DNA from: Pseudeuparius sepicola
Lineage: Eukaryota > Arthropoda > Insecta > Coleoptera > Anthribidae
NCBI GenBank assembly: GCA_963920635.1
Contig: OY987303.1
Span: 17,834,175-17,898,174, forward strand
Length of the DNA: 64,000 nucleotides
Reading direction: 5' to 3'
Within the stretch, counting starts at the first letter, position 1; every line of letters begins with the position of its first letter. Made by a program: the position numbers and the translations under genes. Of this stretch, positions 1-11,644 are shown piece after piece. The notes under the pieces were generated by a model that made no database searches, was not told the DNA's origin, and was given only the letters and a program-made list of their open reading frames with translations.

Positions 1-1611
1 TTCGAGAAGCAACGAAAATTTAAAAAAATTAACAAAATAGGTCAAAAAATTATGGAGGTGGAAGTTTTGATGTGGAAGATCCTGTATAGTTTTCTGGAAT
101 ATACGTCTCTTCGTTATGAGAATTTTGTTGTAGAAAAATTTCCTTTACAGTAACAAAATATTATAAACCAATCCAAAGTTATCACGCACAACTTATATAA
201 TAAATACATTTTTTATTATTCCATGAAACGAAAAATGCCTAAGCTGGTCCAGTAAATACCTATACCCAACAGGTTTTACCTCCTTGAAGGCAAAAACTTT
301 AGAATTATCTCTTTAACATTGGGAAATTTTCATAAGAATTCTAATAAGTGGTTTGTATAACGTTATGGACTTTTATTGAAAACAAATAGGTACTAATATT
401 TAATATTAATTTAGGTACCTTATGTTATGTTGCTGATGCAGATTAAGGAAATTATTCTGCAGATTAAAATCACAGATCAAACAAAAAATAAAAAGGAACT
501 AGATACTTATGTAATTAAATTTACTTACCTCGCAAAGTTTCGTATCATTTCCAACTCTCATGTTAGGGTATTTCATTTGCACTTTCCATCATGCTCGTTC
601 TTCTGCGCTTTTTTGAAAGGGTGTTAAGAAAAATCCATCCTGCTCAGAATTCTTGCAGTTTCTTATTACGCAAGATGTCATTTTTGCCTTTTAACACTCC
701 TTTTTGCAAAAGAAAATTAGCACGCTCAATAATCGTATATTTATTTCTTATCTATGCTCAATAATTTGTTGACAGTTTGTTGACAAACTGACACCCGCCA
801 ATATAAAAATATAATAAAAACAATGTTACTAGATCTGCCAAAATCTGTTGTCCAACCTCTGTTAAAACGAATAACTGTCACTTTTCGTGTCATACAGGGC
901 CTCTACGTCTACCTACCCAATTATCTAAGTGCAGAACGGTTCGTTTCAACTTGCGACCCAACATTTTAACAAACGACGCCATCACCTCCTCTGGAATATT
1001 CATTTCCAACTCGCACTCGTGTCCCCCTCCGGGTGGCGATGAAACTCAACCGGGGTGCTCGTCTCAATTTGCCCATCATTACCGAGAAATGTACGGGAGC
1101 GATCAGAGCGAACGGCCCGGTAATATACTTTACGGTGGCTGGGGGTGTCCCCGGGGACCCGTTCCCGCACACAGGAAAATAAAACGCCCGGTAATCCTAT
1201 CCCTTCCGGGGGGATGAATCGTCAGAAGTCACCACTCGATATTTCAGCCGTTCCCGGCGAGTGCATTTTCTCGCCTCTCTACCGGGTCTTGGTACAGCGG
1301 GATTTCACGGAAAAGGATTTTTCTTGAAATCGGCATTAAAATGTCCCAAAATCGTCATTAAAAGCACAGAAATCGTACAATAATGTAGCCCATTATTGTA
1401 CGATTTTTTCAATAAGTAGGCCTTGGCGAGATGTAAACATCAAACGTCAGACGCTGAGAAATCGCCCGTCAAAAGTGACCAAATATTCAAAACTCGGCCG
1501 ATAAAGGCTCATTTAACTTTTCGTACACATTGCGAAATTGTTTCCTATAGAAGCGCAATCCTTCAGTATACATATTTTAGTAAATTTGAAAATCAATAGA
1601 TTTGTTGTGTA
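1..1611. other. Non-coding stretch with a GC-rich island
   Basis: This stretch is AT-rich apart from a GC-rich island at about 940-1310. Open frames cross the island on both strands with no recognisable domain, so I do not call a gene. The island may be unique host intergenic or intronic sequence. The only ordered feature I see is the hairpin at 1370-1406. Confidence 0.5.
1370..1406. repeat. Perfect 16-bp stem-loop followed by a T run
   Basis: The left arm at 1370-1385 and the right arm at 1391-1406 are exact reverse complements around a 5-base loop, and T residues follow. In a bacterium this would resemble a terminator. In this eukaryotic, repeat-rich setting it is more likely a small palindromic repeat. 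I see no transcript that would use it. Confidence 0.6.
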
Positions 1612-1684
1612 GGCTGCACAAGAAGCAGCAGTTTGGTTTTTCTGTCAGAAGGTGCCGTACATCATTATACTTGTCCGAGGTAGA

Positions 1685-1740
1685 GCGATCGGTAAAGTCA
1701 AGCAACGCCGCGCGTAGTCGGTTCGTGGACGGGTGATCCC
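1685..1740 (+). promoter_or_regulatory. 5S rRNA-like internal control region
   Basis: The segment aligns without gaps to the middle of animal 5S rRNA as I know it, from CGATC through a box A-like AGCAACGCCGCGC to a box C-like GGACGGGTGATC, at roughly two-thirds identity by eye. Box A, the intermediate element and box C form the internal pol III promoter of 5S genes. The 5' third of 5S is not recognisable. I infer a 5S-derived SINE head rather than a functional 5S gene. Confidence 0.5.
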
Positions 1741-1800
1741 TTATTTATTATTTTCTTGCCTAATAAAACTTTTTTTTTCAGATTTCAAGAGAAATATAAT

Positions 1801-1921
1801 ATGTACCTCGGCACTGAAGTTCTTTTTATGACTCATGTGGTTTATTTGCCTCGGCCAGAGGCCTCAGCAACGAAACTCCACATGAGTCATAAAAAGTTGA
1901 ACTTCAGTGCCTTGGTACATA
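1801..1921. repeat. Terminal hairpin of composite repeat W
   Basis: The arms at about 1801-1845 and 1880-1921 are inverted copies and begin and end with the palindromic partners ATGTACC and GGTACAT. The loop is GC-rich with GCCTCGG and CCAGAGGC halves. The same hairpin recurs at about 45906-46023, and half of it lies alone at about 10905-10925, so it can exist separately from the rest of W. Confidence 0.7.
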
Positions 1922-2126
1922 AATAACTATTACATCCAGACGCTCACTTGGAGAAGCCTTAGCATTTAGTTGTCAAAGTTCGAATCTTTGCACTAGATGA
2001 CATCTCGCAAGCTTTTGAACGCGTATGATACTGCCAACTTCTTTTTGTGTTATATCCTAATCAACGTTTTAGTGAAAAACGGACATGTTAAGTTTTTCCA
2101 CTAAACATCTAAATTATTATGACATA

Positions 2127-2681
2127 CACCGTCAGATAGTGACAGACTTAGGTCCCCATTTTCGCATACAAGCCTCGAAGAGGGTTGAAAAGTACATCGA
2201 TGTTGAGTAGAATGAAGGTAGATTTACGAGTGGCCCCTGGGGATAACATATGGAAAATTCGATTTTTCTTAACAGAAATTAAAAGGTGGCTGTGTTGTTG
2301 CCCATATTTTCATGCAAGCCGTGTTCACTAAATGATTAACTAATAGAACCTGGCTTCGGGAAACCAAAGGCTTGAGTGTTGCAGGTGGCTAAAGGGTTGA
2401 ATTAAGGGCGTAATCTTATAAGAAAAAAAAACGAGATTTTGACCGATTTTTCCATACAAGCCCATCGAAAGTATGAAAATGTATATCGTCACTAGCCCGA
2501 AAAACACAAAAAAAGACAAATTATACATAATTAACATATTATAGGAAAATTGAATTTTCCATATGATATCCCCAGGAGCGTAAATTTCCCTTCGTTCTAG
2601 TCAGCATCGATGTATTTTTCAACCCTCTTCGAGGCTTGTATGCGAAAATGGGTCACCTAAATCTGGCACTATCTGACGGTC
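2127..2681. mobile_element. TA-flanked foldback element, 555 bp
   Basis: The arms at about 2127-2265 and 2546-2681 are inverted copies at high identity by eye, with ends CACCGTCAG and CTGACGGTC. A TA lies just outside each end (2125-2126 and 2682-2683), as expected for Tc1/mariner-type insertion. There is no transposase, so this is a MITE or foldback derivative. Confidence 0.7.
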
Positions 2682-3019
2682 TAACAATTTTGATAGAAAA
2701 ATATTTACGCTCCTATACATGGTGAGCAAAACGTATGGAAAAGTGCTTATATCTCCTGAAATATTCGTTATTTTAATAAAATGTTTTAACAAAAGTTTAT
2801 AGGCACTTTGTTTGCCCATAAACCGGCGAAAATAATTTTTTTACGTCAATAATTTCGTTTCCTTAACAGTGCATTGTGTTTCTTGATTTCTCTTAATTTT
2901 TGGATGCGACAGTATAAAATTTTGATGTGGTTCCGTAAGAAAAAAATGAGATAAATGATTTTTTCTAAAAATCACATCCTTTGGTTGGACTTTGTTAATC
3001 CGGTTCTTATCAATTTAGT

Positions 3020-4018
3020 CATGGAAATTAAATGAAATGTCAATGTCTAGAATCTTGTCATACAAAGAGAGACCATTAAATTTGGAAGAATTCACTGCTA
3101 AAGTTACTGAATCCAACAATAGTTTTATTATCGTAAGTAATATCATAAGGGCATCTAATTTTTCCGAAAAAAAAAATCGAAAAAACACGTTGCTAGGGAA
3201 GACGAGGGAAATAGTCGTATGTAATATCACTAGTGCCCGAAATTTTATCGATAATTTTTTCGAAAGCGCTATTTTGCCTAGAAAGATCACGAGTATAAAT
3301 TGGGCTTTTATTTTCTGATAAAATCCCGAGAGCGAAGCTCGAGAGATTTTATCTCTGAAAATAAAAGCCCAATTTGTACAAGTGGTTTGGCTAATGGGCA
3401 AAATAGGGCTTGAGAATAAAATTATCTAGAAAAAATTCCGGCACGAGTGGTATTTGTCGAGATTATTTCACGAATACGATTTAATAATTTCTGTATTAAT
3501 TTTTTCTATATTTACATTTCCAAAACGACTCATTTTGAACGAGTTTATTGACAGCTTCGACTGTAGCGTTCGAGTAAACAAACATGACGCTTGGGTATCC
3601 AAGGCAAATGCGATTATACCTACACCCTGTCGGCGTTGGTTTATTTTCTGAATGTGTCATAAATTTAAACGGAAGCGGAGGTCTAAATAACAAGAATTTA
3701 GCAATGTAAAAGTTATATAAATTCATTGATTAATACCACAACATAATTTATAAAACACACAAACTTTAAGAAGTAGGTACGTGTTTGTATCCAACAGATT
3801 CGCGGTTGCTAAGCAACGAAGTGATATGCACAAGTGCAATTACCGGTAATTGCACTAGTGCAAATTATCGCTAGCAGAGGCATATCATTGGTCGGATTTT
3901 TATGGAAGGAGCTACCTTATTGGATGCAAGCAGTATGAGGGAAACAATCATTATTATTTTGATTTGTATTCAAGTTTTGTATGCGTATTAGACATTGACA
4001 TTTCATTTAATTTCCATG
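3020..4018. mobile_element. Modular stem-loop element Z, copy 1
   Basis: A perfect 30-bp terminal inverted repeat (3020-3049 and 3989-4018, ends CATGG and CCATG) encloses about 1 kb of nested palindromes. A large stem at about 3236-3444 is capped by the hairpin at 3297-3375, and a small palindrome around AATTACCGGTAATT lies near 3840. Most of 3236-3960 recurs inverted at 7494-8195 and directly at 14630-15375. It has no plausible protein. The superfamily is unknown to me. Confidence 0.7.
3297..3375. repeat. Long near-perfect hairpin at the apex of element Z1
   Basis: The arms reading AAATTGGGCTTTTATTTTC and its complement enclose a second stem of TAAAATC and GATTTTA with a GC-rich tip containing GAGCGAAGCTC. 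Copies at about 8075-8110 and 14705-14770 keep the outer stem but have lost part or all of the tip, so the apex is the variable part. Confidence 0.75.
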
Positions 4019-4260
4019 GTTAATATTAATAATAATTTATTTCCTCGGAATGTACATACTATTATAGAAAACGTCAGAAACAGAACAAGAATACAGATCA
4101 AACAGTCAAGTATACTAATCCCTAAAAAGTAGAAATTCATCTGTAGTATAAAATGTATTATCCAATTGGAAATGTTTTACCTTACTAATAAATATATTAA
4201 AATTTGGTGAGCCTTTGATGTTTTCACTTAATTTGATAAACAGCTGTGGTCCCATATATA
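4019..4260. other. AT-rich interior of the interrupted element
   Basis: This is the stretch between the Z1 insertion and the MITE at 4261. It has no coding signal or repeat I can name. Confidence 0.4.
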
Positions 4261-4633
4261 CAGGGTGTTTCAAAATTCGGTACAAATATATTAAGGGCAA
4301 AAATAATACTTTTTTCCTAAAACATGTGTCCTAAAATGCACCCCCTCCGAGCTAAAAAAAGTGTAGACCCCCCTAACCCAAAATTAGGTTTACGTCATTT
4401 TTGAGGCAAAAAATGAATAGAGGGCCTAAAAAAACAGGGATTTGCAAATTTTCAGGACATTTGATAAATAAATGTAGGCACAGTTCAAAATAATCGATTT
4501 TTTTCGCGCAATTACGATGGCTGTAGCTAGGAGCGGGGTGCATTTGATGACACATGTTTATAGGGAAAAAAGTCTTATTTTTGCCTAAAAAATACGCCTT
4601 TAAAATCTTTGTACTGAATTTTGAAACACCCTA
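4261..4633. mobile_element. CAGGGTG-type palindromic MITE, 373 bp
   Basis: The termini read CAGGGTGTTTCAAAATTC and GAATTTTGAAACACCCTA in inverse orientation, with TA just outside both ends (4259-4260 and 4634-4635). The arms run inward for about 90 bases. Several other elements here share the CAGGGTG start and TA flanks, which is the signature of Tc1/mariner-related MITEs. Confidence 0.75.
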
Positions 4634-5158
4634 TATAATGGGGACTGGCGACCAATACGAGACCGATACTGGGGCAAGCTAAAATCATATTGTGAGCGCG
4701 TGTCAAAAGTATGAATATCCAAATTCGTCGGAAATTTAGTCCGGTTTGATCGAAAATAGCAACCGAAGAAACAAAGTGATGCCAGAATCATAACTCTGTA
4801 CCTTCTGAACACTTCTCTACAGGACTACTGTCGTCTCGCTATACCGGCAATGCACCTTAGGATTCTCTTTTGACAGACAAAGACCCCCGAGGCCCGAGGC
4901 TAACTTGATAAGAACCGGATTAACGAACGAAGTCCAACCGAAGCAGGAGATTTATAGGAAATTAAATATTTTCTAATTTTTTTGTCCTAAAAACCCCATT
5001 AAAATATTAACCTGGAAAGAGGCGGTCTTTCAAAAAATACGAAGAAAATATGCATGTAAACTTTTGTTAAAACATTTTTTTAATATTAAATATTTCAGAA
5101 AATATGAGTACCTTTCCATACTTTTTACCAATCCTGTTTAGGATGAGGTTCGTTCAGG

Positions 5159-6572
5159 TATGCCGTGCAGGATTTGGATTCGACTTTCCTGACGTCATAC
5201 CAGGGGTAACAAATGGTGGGCCTATTATCGATAATTTTACAAATTATAATCCCAAAGCTGAAAAAACCACGACTGAAAGGAAAAAAAATATCACATAAGC
5301 AAACATTGTGGCTATATGAATAAATTATTTTGGCAACATTCGTATTTTTTTGTTCGAATACTTTCAGTACTCGTTCTTTAATTTGGAGGTTATACGCCAG
5401 GTGCAATCGACTTCCTTTTGTGCAATAACCTTGATTGGGACTGCCGGTCACATGGACGCACACGATCCTCTTGGTCAGGACTCAGGACCCTAGGCCGCAA
5501 CTAGACTTTGTTGATGGCGGGGTTAACAAATTGAAAAAATATCAATGTTTAATATTAGAAAAAAATATTAGAAATTAATATTAGAAAAAAAAATACTGTT
5601 CCAAAATGTAATATCCAGAATTCTAGCTTCTTCAACTAGTTGAGAAGTTCATCTCTTAATTCCAAAATACTGTTTATTCTTCAGGAAATCACATAAAGGT
5701 CTGTGCATACGGTTTTCTTCATGAGCATGCAAATTTCATGTTATCACAAACAAATCTATCTATAAGAGCTCTGTTAATATGACAAAACTGCGAAATACTG
5801 AACGCAAAGAGAATTCGTGACCGTAAAAAGGACGGAAATGGTAAATAAAGATGATAGATATTTAAAATATCAGACATTCAAAACATCAGAAACTGACATA
5901 CCTATAACCACAGAATACCCCTGTTATAACCTATAATAAGTCGCAATTTTTTTCGTCGAGTAGCGCCACCCCAGTCTGCACACAACAATGAAATATATGA
6001 CGTCATGCTCGGATCTTTAATAATGTAGTGTCGCTCCAGCTCGAACGTACTACAACCATAATGTTTCCACACATCTAAACTTCGCCCTTCTGTTGATTAA
6101 CCAAAAATCTCCTACTATGACTGGTAAACAACAGTAGTAGGTACTGATAGGTACCACTGACATCCTTATTTTACCATTTTAGATTGAAACTTTGGCGTGA
6201 AGTAGTGATTACTTGGGCATGGGCAACGTTTTTCATATAAGAAAACTTTCTTCCGCCCATCGCACAGGGGTGTGTCCTCTGTTAGACTTTTGTCTCGCCG
6301 CTCCCAAGATTTATGCCCCAGATTTTTTCCTTTTCACCCCCAAGCCGTGCGGATCCGCCCCCGCTTTCACCCCCTTTATATTCACCCACGCCACAGATTT
6401 TCAATATCTCCCGGCCTTTCGCCCTCGGCCGTCCGGTTTCTAAAGAATTTTTATGGGGGTTGATTCATCTAGGGGTGAAAGGCGTCTAATGACTCGAACA
6501 GGAGGTGCTGTTTTTGCCAGGGAATGTGCCTCCTTTTCTGGGTGCACACGAAGACACCGAGATGATCAGTAG
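5159..6572. other. No gene seen; fragment of a stem-loop repeat
   Basis: About 5200-5290 matches the left half of the palindromic unit at 13840-13925 (shared CCTATTATCGATAAT and AATCCCAAAGCTGAAAA). About 6270-6440 is pyrimidine-rich and C-rich. Nothing else is recognisable. Confidence 0.45.
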
Positions 6573-6710
6573 CACAGAGAAGACAAAATACAGAGAACTA
6601 ATCATGTCAAAAATGGAGCACAACTTTTACCGATTTAAAACTGAGAATCGTGGTTTAAAGTTGGGCTCCATTTGACATATTTGACAAGATTGTTTTCTGT
6701 CTTCTCTGTG
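6573..6710. repeat. Short palindromic MITE-like hairpin
   Basis: CACAGAGAAGACA at the left end is mirrored by TGTCTTCTCTGTG at the right end. The arms continue inward with mismatches (ATGTCAAAAATGGAG against CTCCATTTGACAT). The total is about 138 bp with no coding sequence. Confidence 0.65.
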
Positions 6711-6859
6711 TCAGTATGTAAATTAATTTTTCTACGACCATTCACATATACAGGTTATCTATTTTTAAACTTATACAAATCCATTACTTCTTGATTTTTG
6801 CAGATAATCAATAACTTTTTTTGTTTGAAAGACTTTAAAAAACGCTTCTTTTGACTTTC

Positions 6860-7270
6860 CTACCATTTTCAAAATGCAAATCCAGGTTCGCCAACATTTT
6901 TTATACTTCCGATTTTCACACAAAAAACCATTTGGGATTTTTCTGCTTAAAATCTGACATCACAATATGACCAATCAAAGTGTTGGTGTGCAAAGATTCA
7001 ATACAAAATGTTGAATTTGTATGAAACTTAAGATGATACATTTTCTGTGCGTTTGCCGTTGTGACATATCTACCAGTCGCCTTAACTCATATTATTATGG
7101 ACTTACTGACTGTCAAGCTTCTTTATTTTTTAGGCTTGGTTTGTATATAATGTCTGGGGCGGTTTGATATACCTACCTACTCGACTTTTGACCCGTATAA
7201 AGGTTTTTGACCCTTGTTGAGGGGATCCATGGTACACTTGACTTGCCAGTTGCTTTTAAATTTCCCATTT
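6860..7270. repeat. Degenerate fragment of palindromic family Y
   Basis: Phrases such as AAAGTGTTGGTGTG, a TTCAATACAAAAT-type motif, and the TATTATGGACTTACTGA context also occur in the elements at 37804-38820 and 52224-52774. The inverted ends are not preserved, so this is an old fragment. Confidence 0.5.
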
Positions 7271-7493
7271 GTAATTGTACAATAATAAATCACTTACAAA
7301 GAGGGCGAGTTCCTAATACATTATAAATGGTGTAAATGGCAAAAATGCAGTTTTAAACATGGCAAATTTTGATATACTTACTTAAATAAGGAAATTAGAC
7401 AATTCAGGCATTTGTCATTAAACATTTTAATTATGTAAAATGGTCAGTATATTTATACATTTTTTTATTTTGTGGTAGGTTATTTCTGTGATT

Positions 7494-9310
7494 ATTTCCC
7501 TCATACTGCTTCCATCCAATAAGGTAGCTCCTTCCATAAAAATCCAACCAATGATATGCCTCTGCTAGCGATAATTTGCACTAGTGCAATTACCGGTAAT
7601 TGCACTTGTGCAAATTATCACTTCCTTGCTTAGCAACCGCGAATCTGTTGGATACAAACACGCATCTACTTCTTAAAGTTTGTGAGTTTCACACTGTTCT
7701 AAATTATGCAGCTTATAAATTATGTTGCGGTATTATTAAGCATTATATCAATGAATTTATATACCTTTTACATTGCTAAATTCTTGTTATTTAGACCTCC
7801 GCTTCCGTTTAAATTTATGACACATTCAGAAAATAAACCAACGCCGACAGGGTATAGGTATAATCGCATTTGCCTTGGATACCCAAGCGTCATGTTTGTT
7901 TACTCGAACGCTACAGTCGAAGCGTTTTGGAAATGTAAACATAGAAAAAATCAATACAGAAATTATTAAATCGTATTCGTGAAATAATCTCGACAAATAC
8001 TACTCGTGCCGGAAATTTTTCTAGATAATTATATTCTCAAGCCCTATTTTGCCCATTAGCAAAACCACTTGTACAAATTGGGCTTTTATCAGAAAATAAA
8101 AGCCCAGTTTATACTCGTGATCTTTCTAGGCAAAATAGCGCTTTCGAAAAAATTATCGATAAAATTTCCGGCACTAGTGATATTACATACGAAAATTCCA
8201 TACCTACCTTTTTTGGCCAATCAGAGGCTCGTTTTTTGCTTCGTTGTCAGGGCAACTGAAAAAATTTCTGGAAATATTCTCACTTGCTCTAGGCAGCAGG
8301 AGGTGATTACAGCGGAAATTTTTTGACAGATGTGATTATTATAATGTGACATTGTAACATATACTCAACAAAAATTTTCGTTTAATTTACGTGTAGGTGT
8401 ACAATTTTCTTACCGAATACCCACGTCCTTGAATTAATATCCGGAAATTTTTCTCTAATACGAATTTTTTAAGAAAATTATCCCTCGTCACTACGCGACT
8501 CGTGATAATTTTCAACAAATTCGTGTACTCGAAAAATTTCCGGCAATAATTCAAGCACTATATAGGGCGATTACTAGTGAAAAGTCCATACCTACCTTTT
8601 TTGGCCAATCAGAGGCTCGTTTTTTGCTTCGTTGTAATAGCAGCTCAAAAAATTTTCGGAAATATTCTCACTTGCTCTAGGCAGCAGGAGGTGATTACAG
8701 CGGAAATTTTTTGACAGTTGTCATTATTATAATGTGACATTGTAACAATACGCCATTGAATATAAGAAATACTCCTCCTATAGGCTCAATTCTAAACTAG
8801 TCTATGGGCCATGCCAACAATGAACAACAACAAAGAACAAGACTCAAGGCGTTGACTGACGTATTAATAAGACTTTTCACGGCTATAGCTTCATATTCTG
8901 AAAAGCAGATGGCGCCTATGGTCAACAATGTATTTTGCATTGTATTTTGTCTCCGGGAAGCGCATGGTGAGCCAAAGAACTGCCAAACTTGACAGCCGTG
9001 AGCAGCCTTTATTAATACGCCAGTCAACGCTCAAGGCTAGCACCGTTCCCATGGTGACGATGGCCAATATAAGTATTAGTTCGCATAGTCCCGTCGGGGC
9101 GTTGCCATCTTAAATTCAATCGCGTATGTACTCAACAAAAATTTGATAATAATTTCGTTTAATTTACGTCTAGGTATGGAATTTTCTTACCGAATCCCCC
9201 ACGTTCTTGAATCGCTACGCGACTCGTGATAATTTTCAAAAAAATCGTGTACCTACTCGAAAAATTTCCGGCAATAATTCAAGCAATACTCGATCACTAG
9301 TGATAATAGT
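7494..9310. mobile_element. Modular stem-loop element Z, copy 2 and associated units
   Basis: 7494-8195 is an inverted copy of the 3' three-quarters of element Z1. It joins a 165-bp unit (about 8196-8360, with CCAATCAGAGGCTCG) that is repeated at about 8580-8752 and at 14241-14412. A further unit with a GAAAATTATC and GATAATTTTC stem lies at about 8477-8517, and part of it recurs near 9208-9240. The whole is a patchwork of palindromic modules with no protein I can support. Confidence 0.6.
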
Positions 9311-9886
9311 TGTTTGTTCATTAATAAATTTGAAAATATAATAGATATTCAGAACTTGAATGTCCGTTTTTTTGTTTTAACGTGCTCTCTACTTGGTTTA
9401 TATAACACATTTCAAGGAAACATCTTTTAGAATAAGTAATTGAACAAAAACCAATAAAAAACAAACAATTAAAAAATTAAAGTTATTCAATTATATAGAA
9501 AATTAAGAATCTAGTGTAACTTCTAATTCTAAACAAGTTTCCTTCATATCATATTTCATATCTTGGAAAATATAATATGTAGTTTATTTTTGTTTAGTGT
9601 GTTTTTTAAATTTATTTTTGTTCATTTTTTCTTACAGCGCCTTGAGACAAAGCAGGAGTTATTTCCAGAAAATCATGATCCAACTCAATTTTTTTGTAAT
9701 TTGCACCTATTCTGACATTTATCCGGACACACTGTAGATTTTGTTTAAGTATGTCTATTTTTTTTACTATTTGAAGGTGATATTGTCCATTGGTGTGCGT
9801 GCAGTCAACCGAAAGGTGTTTATTTGCCAAAACGAGGTATGAGGAAGTCATTTGAAAAAGCCGCGTATTTTTGAAACGTCTCCGTA
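9311..9886. other. AT-rich stretch, nothing recognised
   Basis: No repeat pair, domain or RNA gene was seen here. Short frames on the minus strand at 9612-9851 have no recognisable motif. Confidence 0.4.
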
Positions 9887-10027
9887 ATGATCCAAAATGA
9901 AAAACCTAAAGCAAAACTGAGCTGGGGCTTTCCAGTAAACTCTTTCCACGATTCCACAACGGTGGAATGCGACCCCAGCGAGGCGTCCGGCCCGGCGTTA
10001 AAAGAAAACGGTTCCAGGGGAGTTCCA

Positions 10028-10841
10028 CCGGCATTTTTCATTTGCGGAAAGGCATGTGTGCCGGCTTTTTCCGAAGTCAACCGTGGCGTAAATTTCATCT
10101 TGGCAGAAGTCGTTGCAATACTCGTCAAAGGCGGTGGTGGGTGCAAAGGACATGGACGGAGGGAAAATATTTTGTTGACACAGATAAAAACCGGCATTTT
10201 TCATTTGCGGAAAGGCATGTGTGCCGGCTTTTTCCGAAGTCAACCGTGGCGTAAATTTCATCTTGGCAGAAGTCGTTGCAATACTCGTCAAAGGCGGTGG
10301 TGGGTGCAAAGGACATGGACGGAGGGAAAATATTTTGTTGACACAGATAAAAACCGGCATTTTTCATTTGCGGAAAGGCATGTGTGCCGGCTTTTTCCGA
10401 AGTCAACCGTGGCGTAAATTTCATCTTGGCAGAAGTCGTTGCAATACTCGTCAAAGGCGGTGGTGGGTGCAAAGGACATGGACGGAGGGAAAATATTTTG
10501 TTGACACAGATAAAAACCGGCATTTTTCATTTGCGGAAAGGCATGTGTGCCGGGTTTTTCCGAAGTCAACCGTGGCGTAAATTTCATCTTGGCAGAAGTC
10601 GTTGCAATACTCGTCAAAGGCGGTGGTGGGTGCAAAGGACATGGACGGAGGGAAAATATTTTGTTGACACAGATAAAAACCGGCATTTTTCATTTGCGGA
10701 AAGGCATGTGTGCCGGGTTTTTCCGAAGTCAACCGTGGCGTAAATCTCATCTTGGCAGAAGTCGTTGCAATACTCGCCAAAGGCGGTGGTGGGTGCAAAG
10801 GACATGGACGGAGGGAAAATATTTTGTTGACACAGATAAAA
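10028..10841. repeat. Five tandem copies of a 163-bp unit
   Basis: Unit starts lie at 10028, 10191, 10354, 10517 and 10680, exactly 163 bases apart. Each begins CCGGCATTTTTCATTTGCGG. The copies are nearly identical. Units 4 and 5 share a C-to-G change (GCCGGG for GCCGGC), and unit 5 alone has two further changes. The array is GC-richer than its surroundings and is entered from a GC-rich non-repeated segment at about 9880-10027. Because 163 is not a multiple of three, the long open frames through it change reading every unit and are not convincing genes. Confidence 0.9.
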
Positions 10842-11644
10842 GTAAAAATGAACTAGTTATTTTTATAACTATTTATTTAAATAAACCATATGAGTTGTAA
10901 AAAGGAACTTCAGTGCCGAGGGGCACATTATAATTATATATATTTTTAAATCAGGAAACAAGAAGTTTTAATTTATTGTGCAGAAAGCGGCTTAGATTTT
11001 AAGAAAAGTTCCACATAGTATAGTTCCACATTACGAAAAATTCGAAAACATGCGACATTAAATCCGTCTTAAAAGTTATTCAACAAATTTGGTGCAATTT
11101 TACATTACTTATCTCGAAATAAATTTGTTTTGTTTTATATTTTCTTGTAAATTTTAAAATAGGTAAGGATTTTTAGTGGATTTTTTACGTAAAATCTTAT
11201 TTTTTAATGTTGTTTAATAAAACAAATCCTTCTAATGTCATAAATAAAAACACACGAACCCTTCAAAAAAATTTTTTTTTAAGATGGCAGTCACCCATCC
11301 ATGAGTCGACCGCGCCCGCTGTTTCTGCGCTTTCCATACCTCCATGCTTTTGATACTGTGCGGCGAACTCGCTAGTGTCCTAAAAGGACTCAAATGCAAT
11401 CTACATACAGAATCGTTTTTCCAAGTCGACCGAATTGCTCATACTTAAAGATTACGTTGTTATAGGTTCCGAAATGAGGGTGAAAGGTTAAATTTGATTC
11501 TTTGTTGGTTAGGTTTTGAATTTACTACCTTTGACGGGCGATGGACCTATCCCACATTTAATTTGGTCCTTAATTCTCCTCAAGGTCAACTTACAGAAAA
11601 AATGGTATAATTAATGACTTGCTTTAGAGCCGGTTAAAAATAGT
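10842..11644. other. No gene; one solitary half-hairpin of repeat W
   Basis: GAACTTCAGTGCCGAGG at about 10905-10921 is half of the W terminal hairpin. An island at about 11290-11590 has balanced composition but no recognisable exon. Confidence 0.4.

Larger units (their letters stand above)
1612..1933 (+). mobile_element. Composite repeat W, copy 1, with a 5S-like segment
   Basis: The start (about 1612-1672), the central block 1680-1760 and the terminal hairpin 1801-1921 all recur in the same order at 44121-46033, so this is a dispersed element. In this copy the start and the centre are adjacent. In the other copy about 1.6 kb separates them. It has no coding capacity. The 5S-like block and the non-coding nature suggest a SINE-like or chimeric non-autonomous element. 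Exact ends are uncertain. Confidence 0.6.
2705..5158. mobile_element. Older long-inverted-repeat element, interrupted
   Basis: Blocks at about 2716-2800 and 2960-3016 are repeated in inverse orientation at about 5055-5140 and 4892-4945. One pair shares a 16-base exact run beginning TTGATAAGAACC. The interior was invaded by the 3020-4018 element and the 4261-4633 MITE. I see no coding remnant. The outer limits are approximate because identity fades. Confidence 0.55.

Noticed and set aside
951..1327. Frames in the GC-rich island on both strands
   Set aside because: Open in several frames because of composition. No domain or conserved splice context.
1370..1406. Rho-independent terminator
   Set aside because: The sequence is eukaryotic and no upstream transcription unit is present.
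1685..1740. Functional 5S rRNA gene
   Set aside because: Only the internal promoter part is recognisable and the first third is missing. It is part of a dispersed repeat.
3015..3401. 128-residue minus-strand frame
   Set aside because: It lies inside palindromic element Z1 and mirrors the opposite-strand frame. No motif.
3833..3856. Regulatory operator based on AATTACCGGTAATT
   Set aside because: The palindrome is part of repeated element Z and occurs also near 7590, so it is a repeat component.
10028..10841. CRISPR array
   Set aside because: Units are directly adjacent with no spacers, are 163 bp long, and the context is eukaryotic.
9887..10900. Several overlapping 115-176-residue frames on both strands
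   Set aside because: They come from the 163-bp tandem array. The unit length is not a multiple of three, both strands are open, and no domain is visible.
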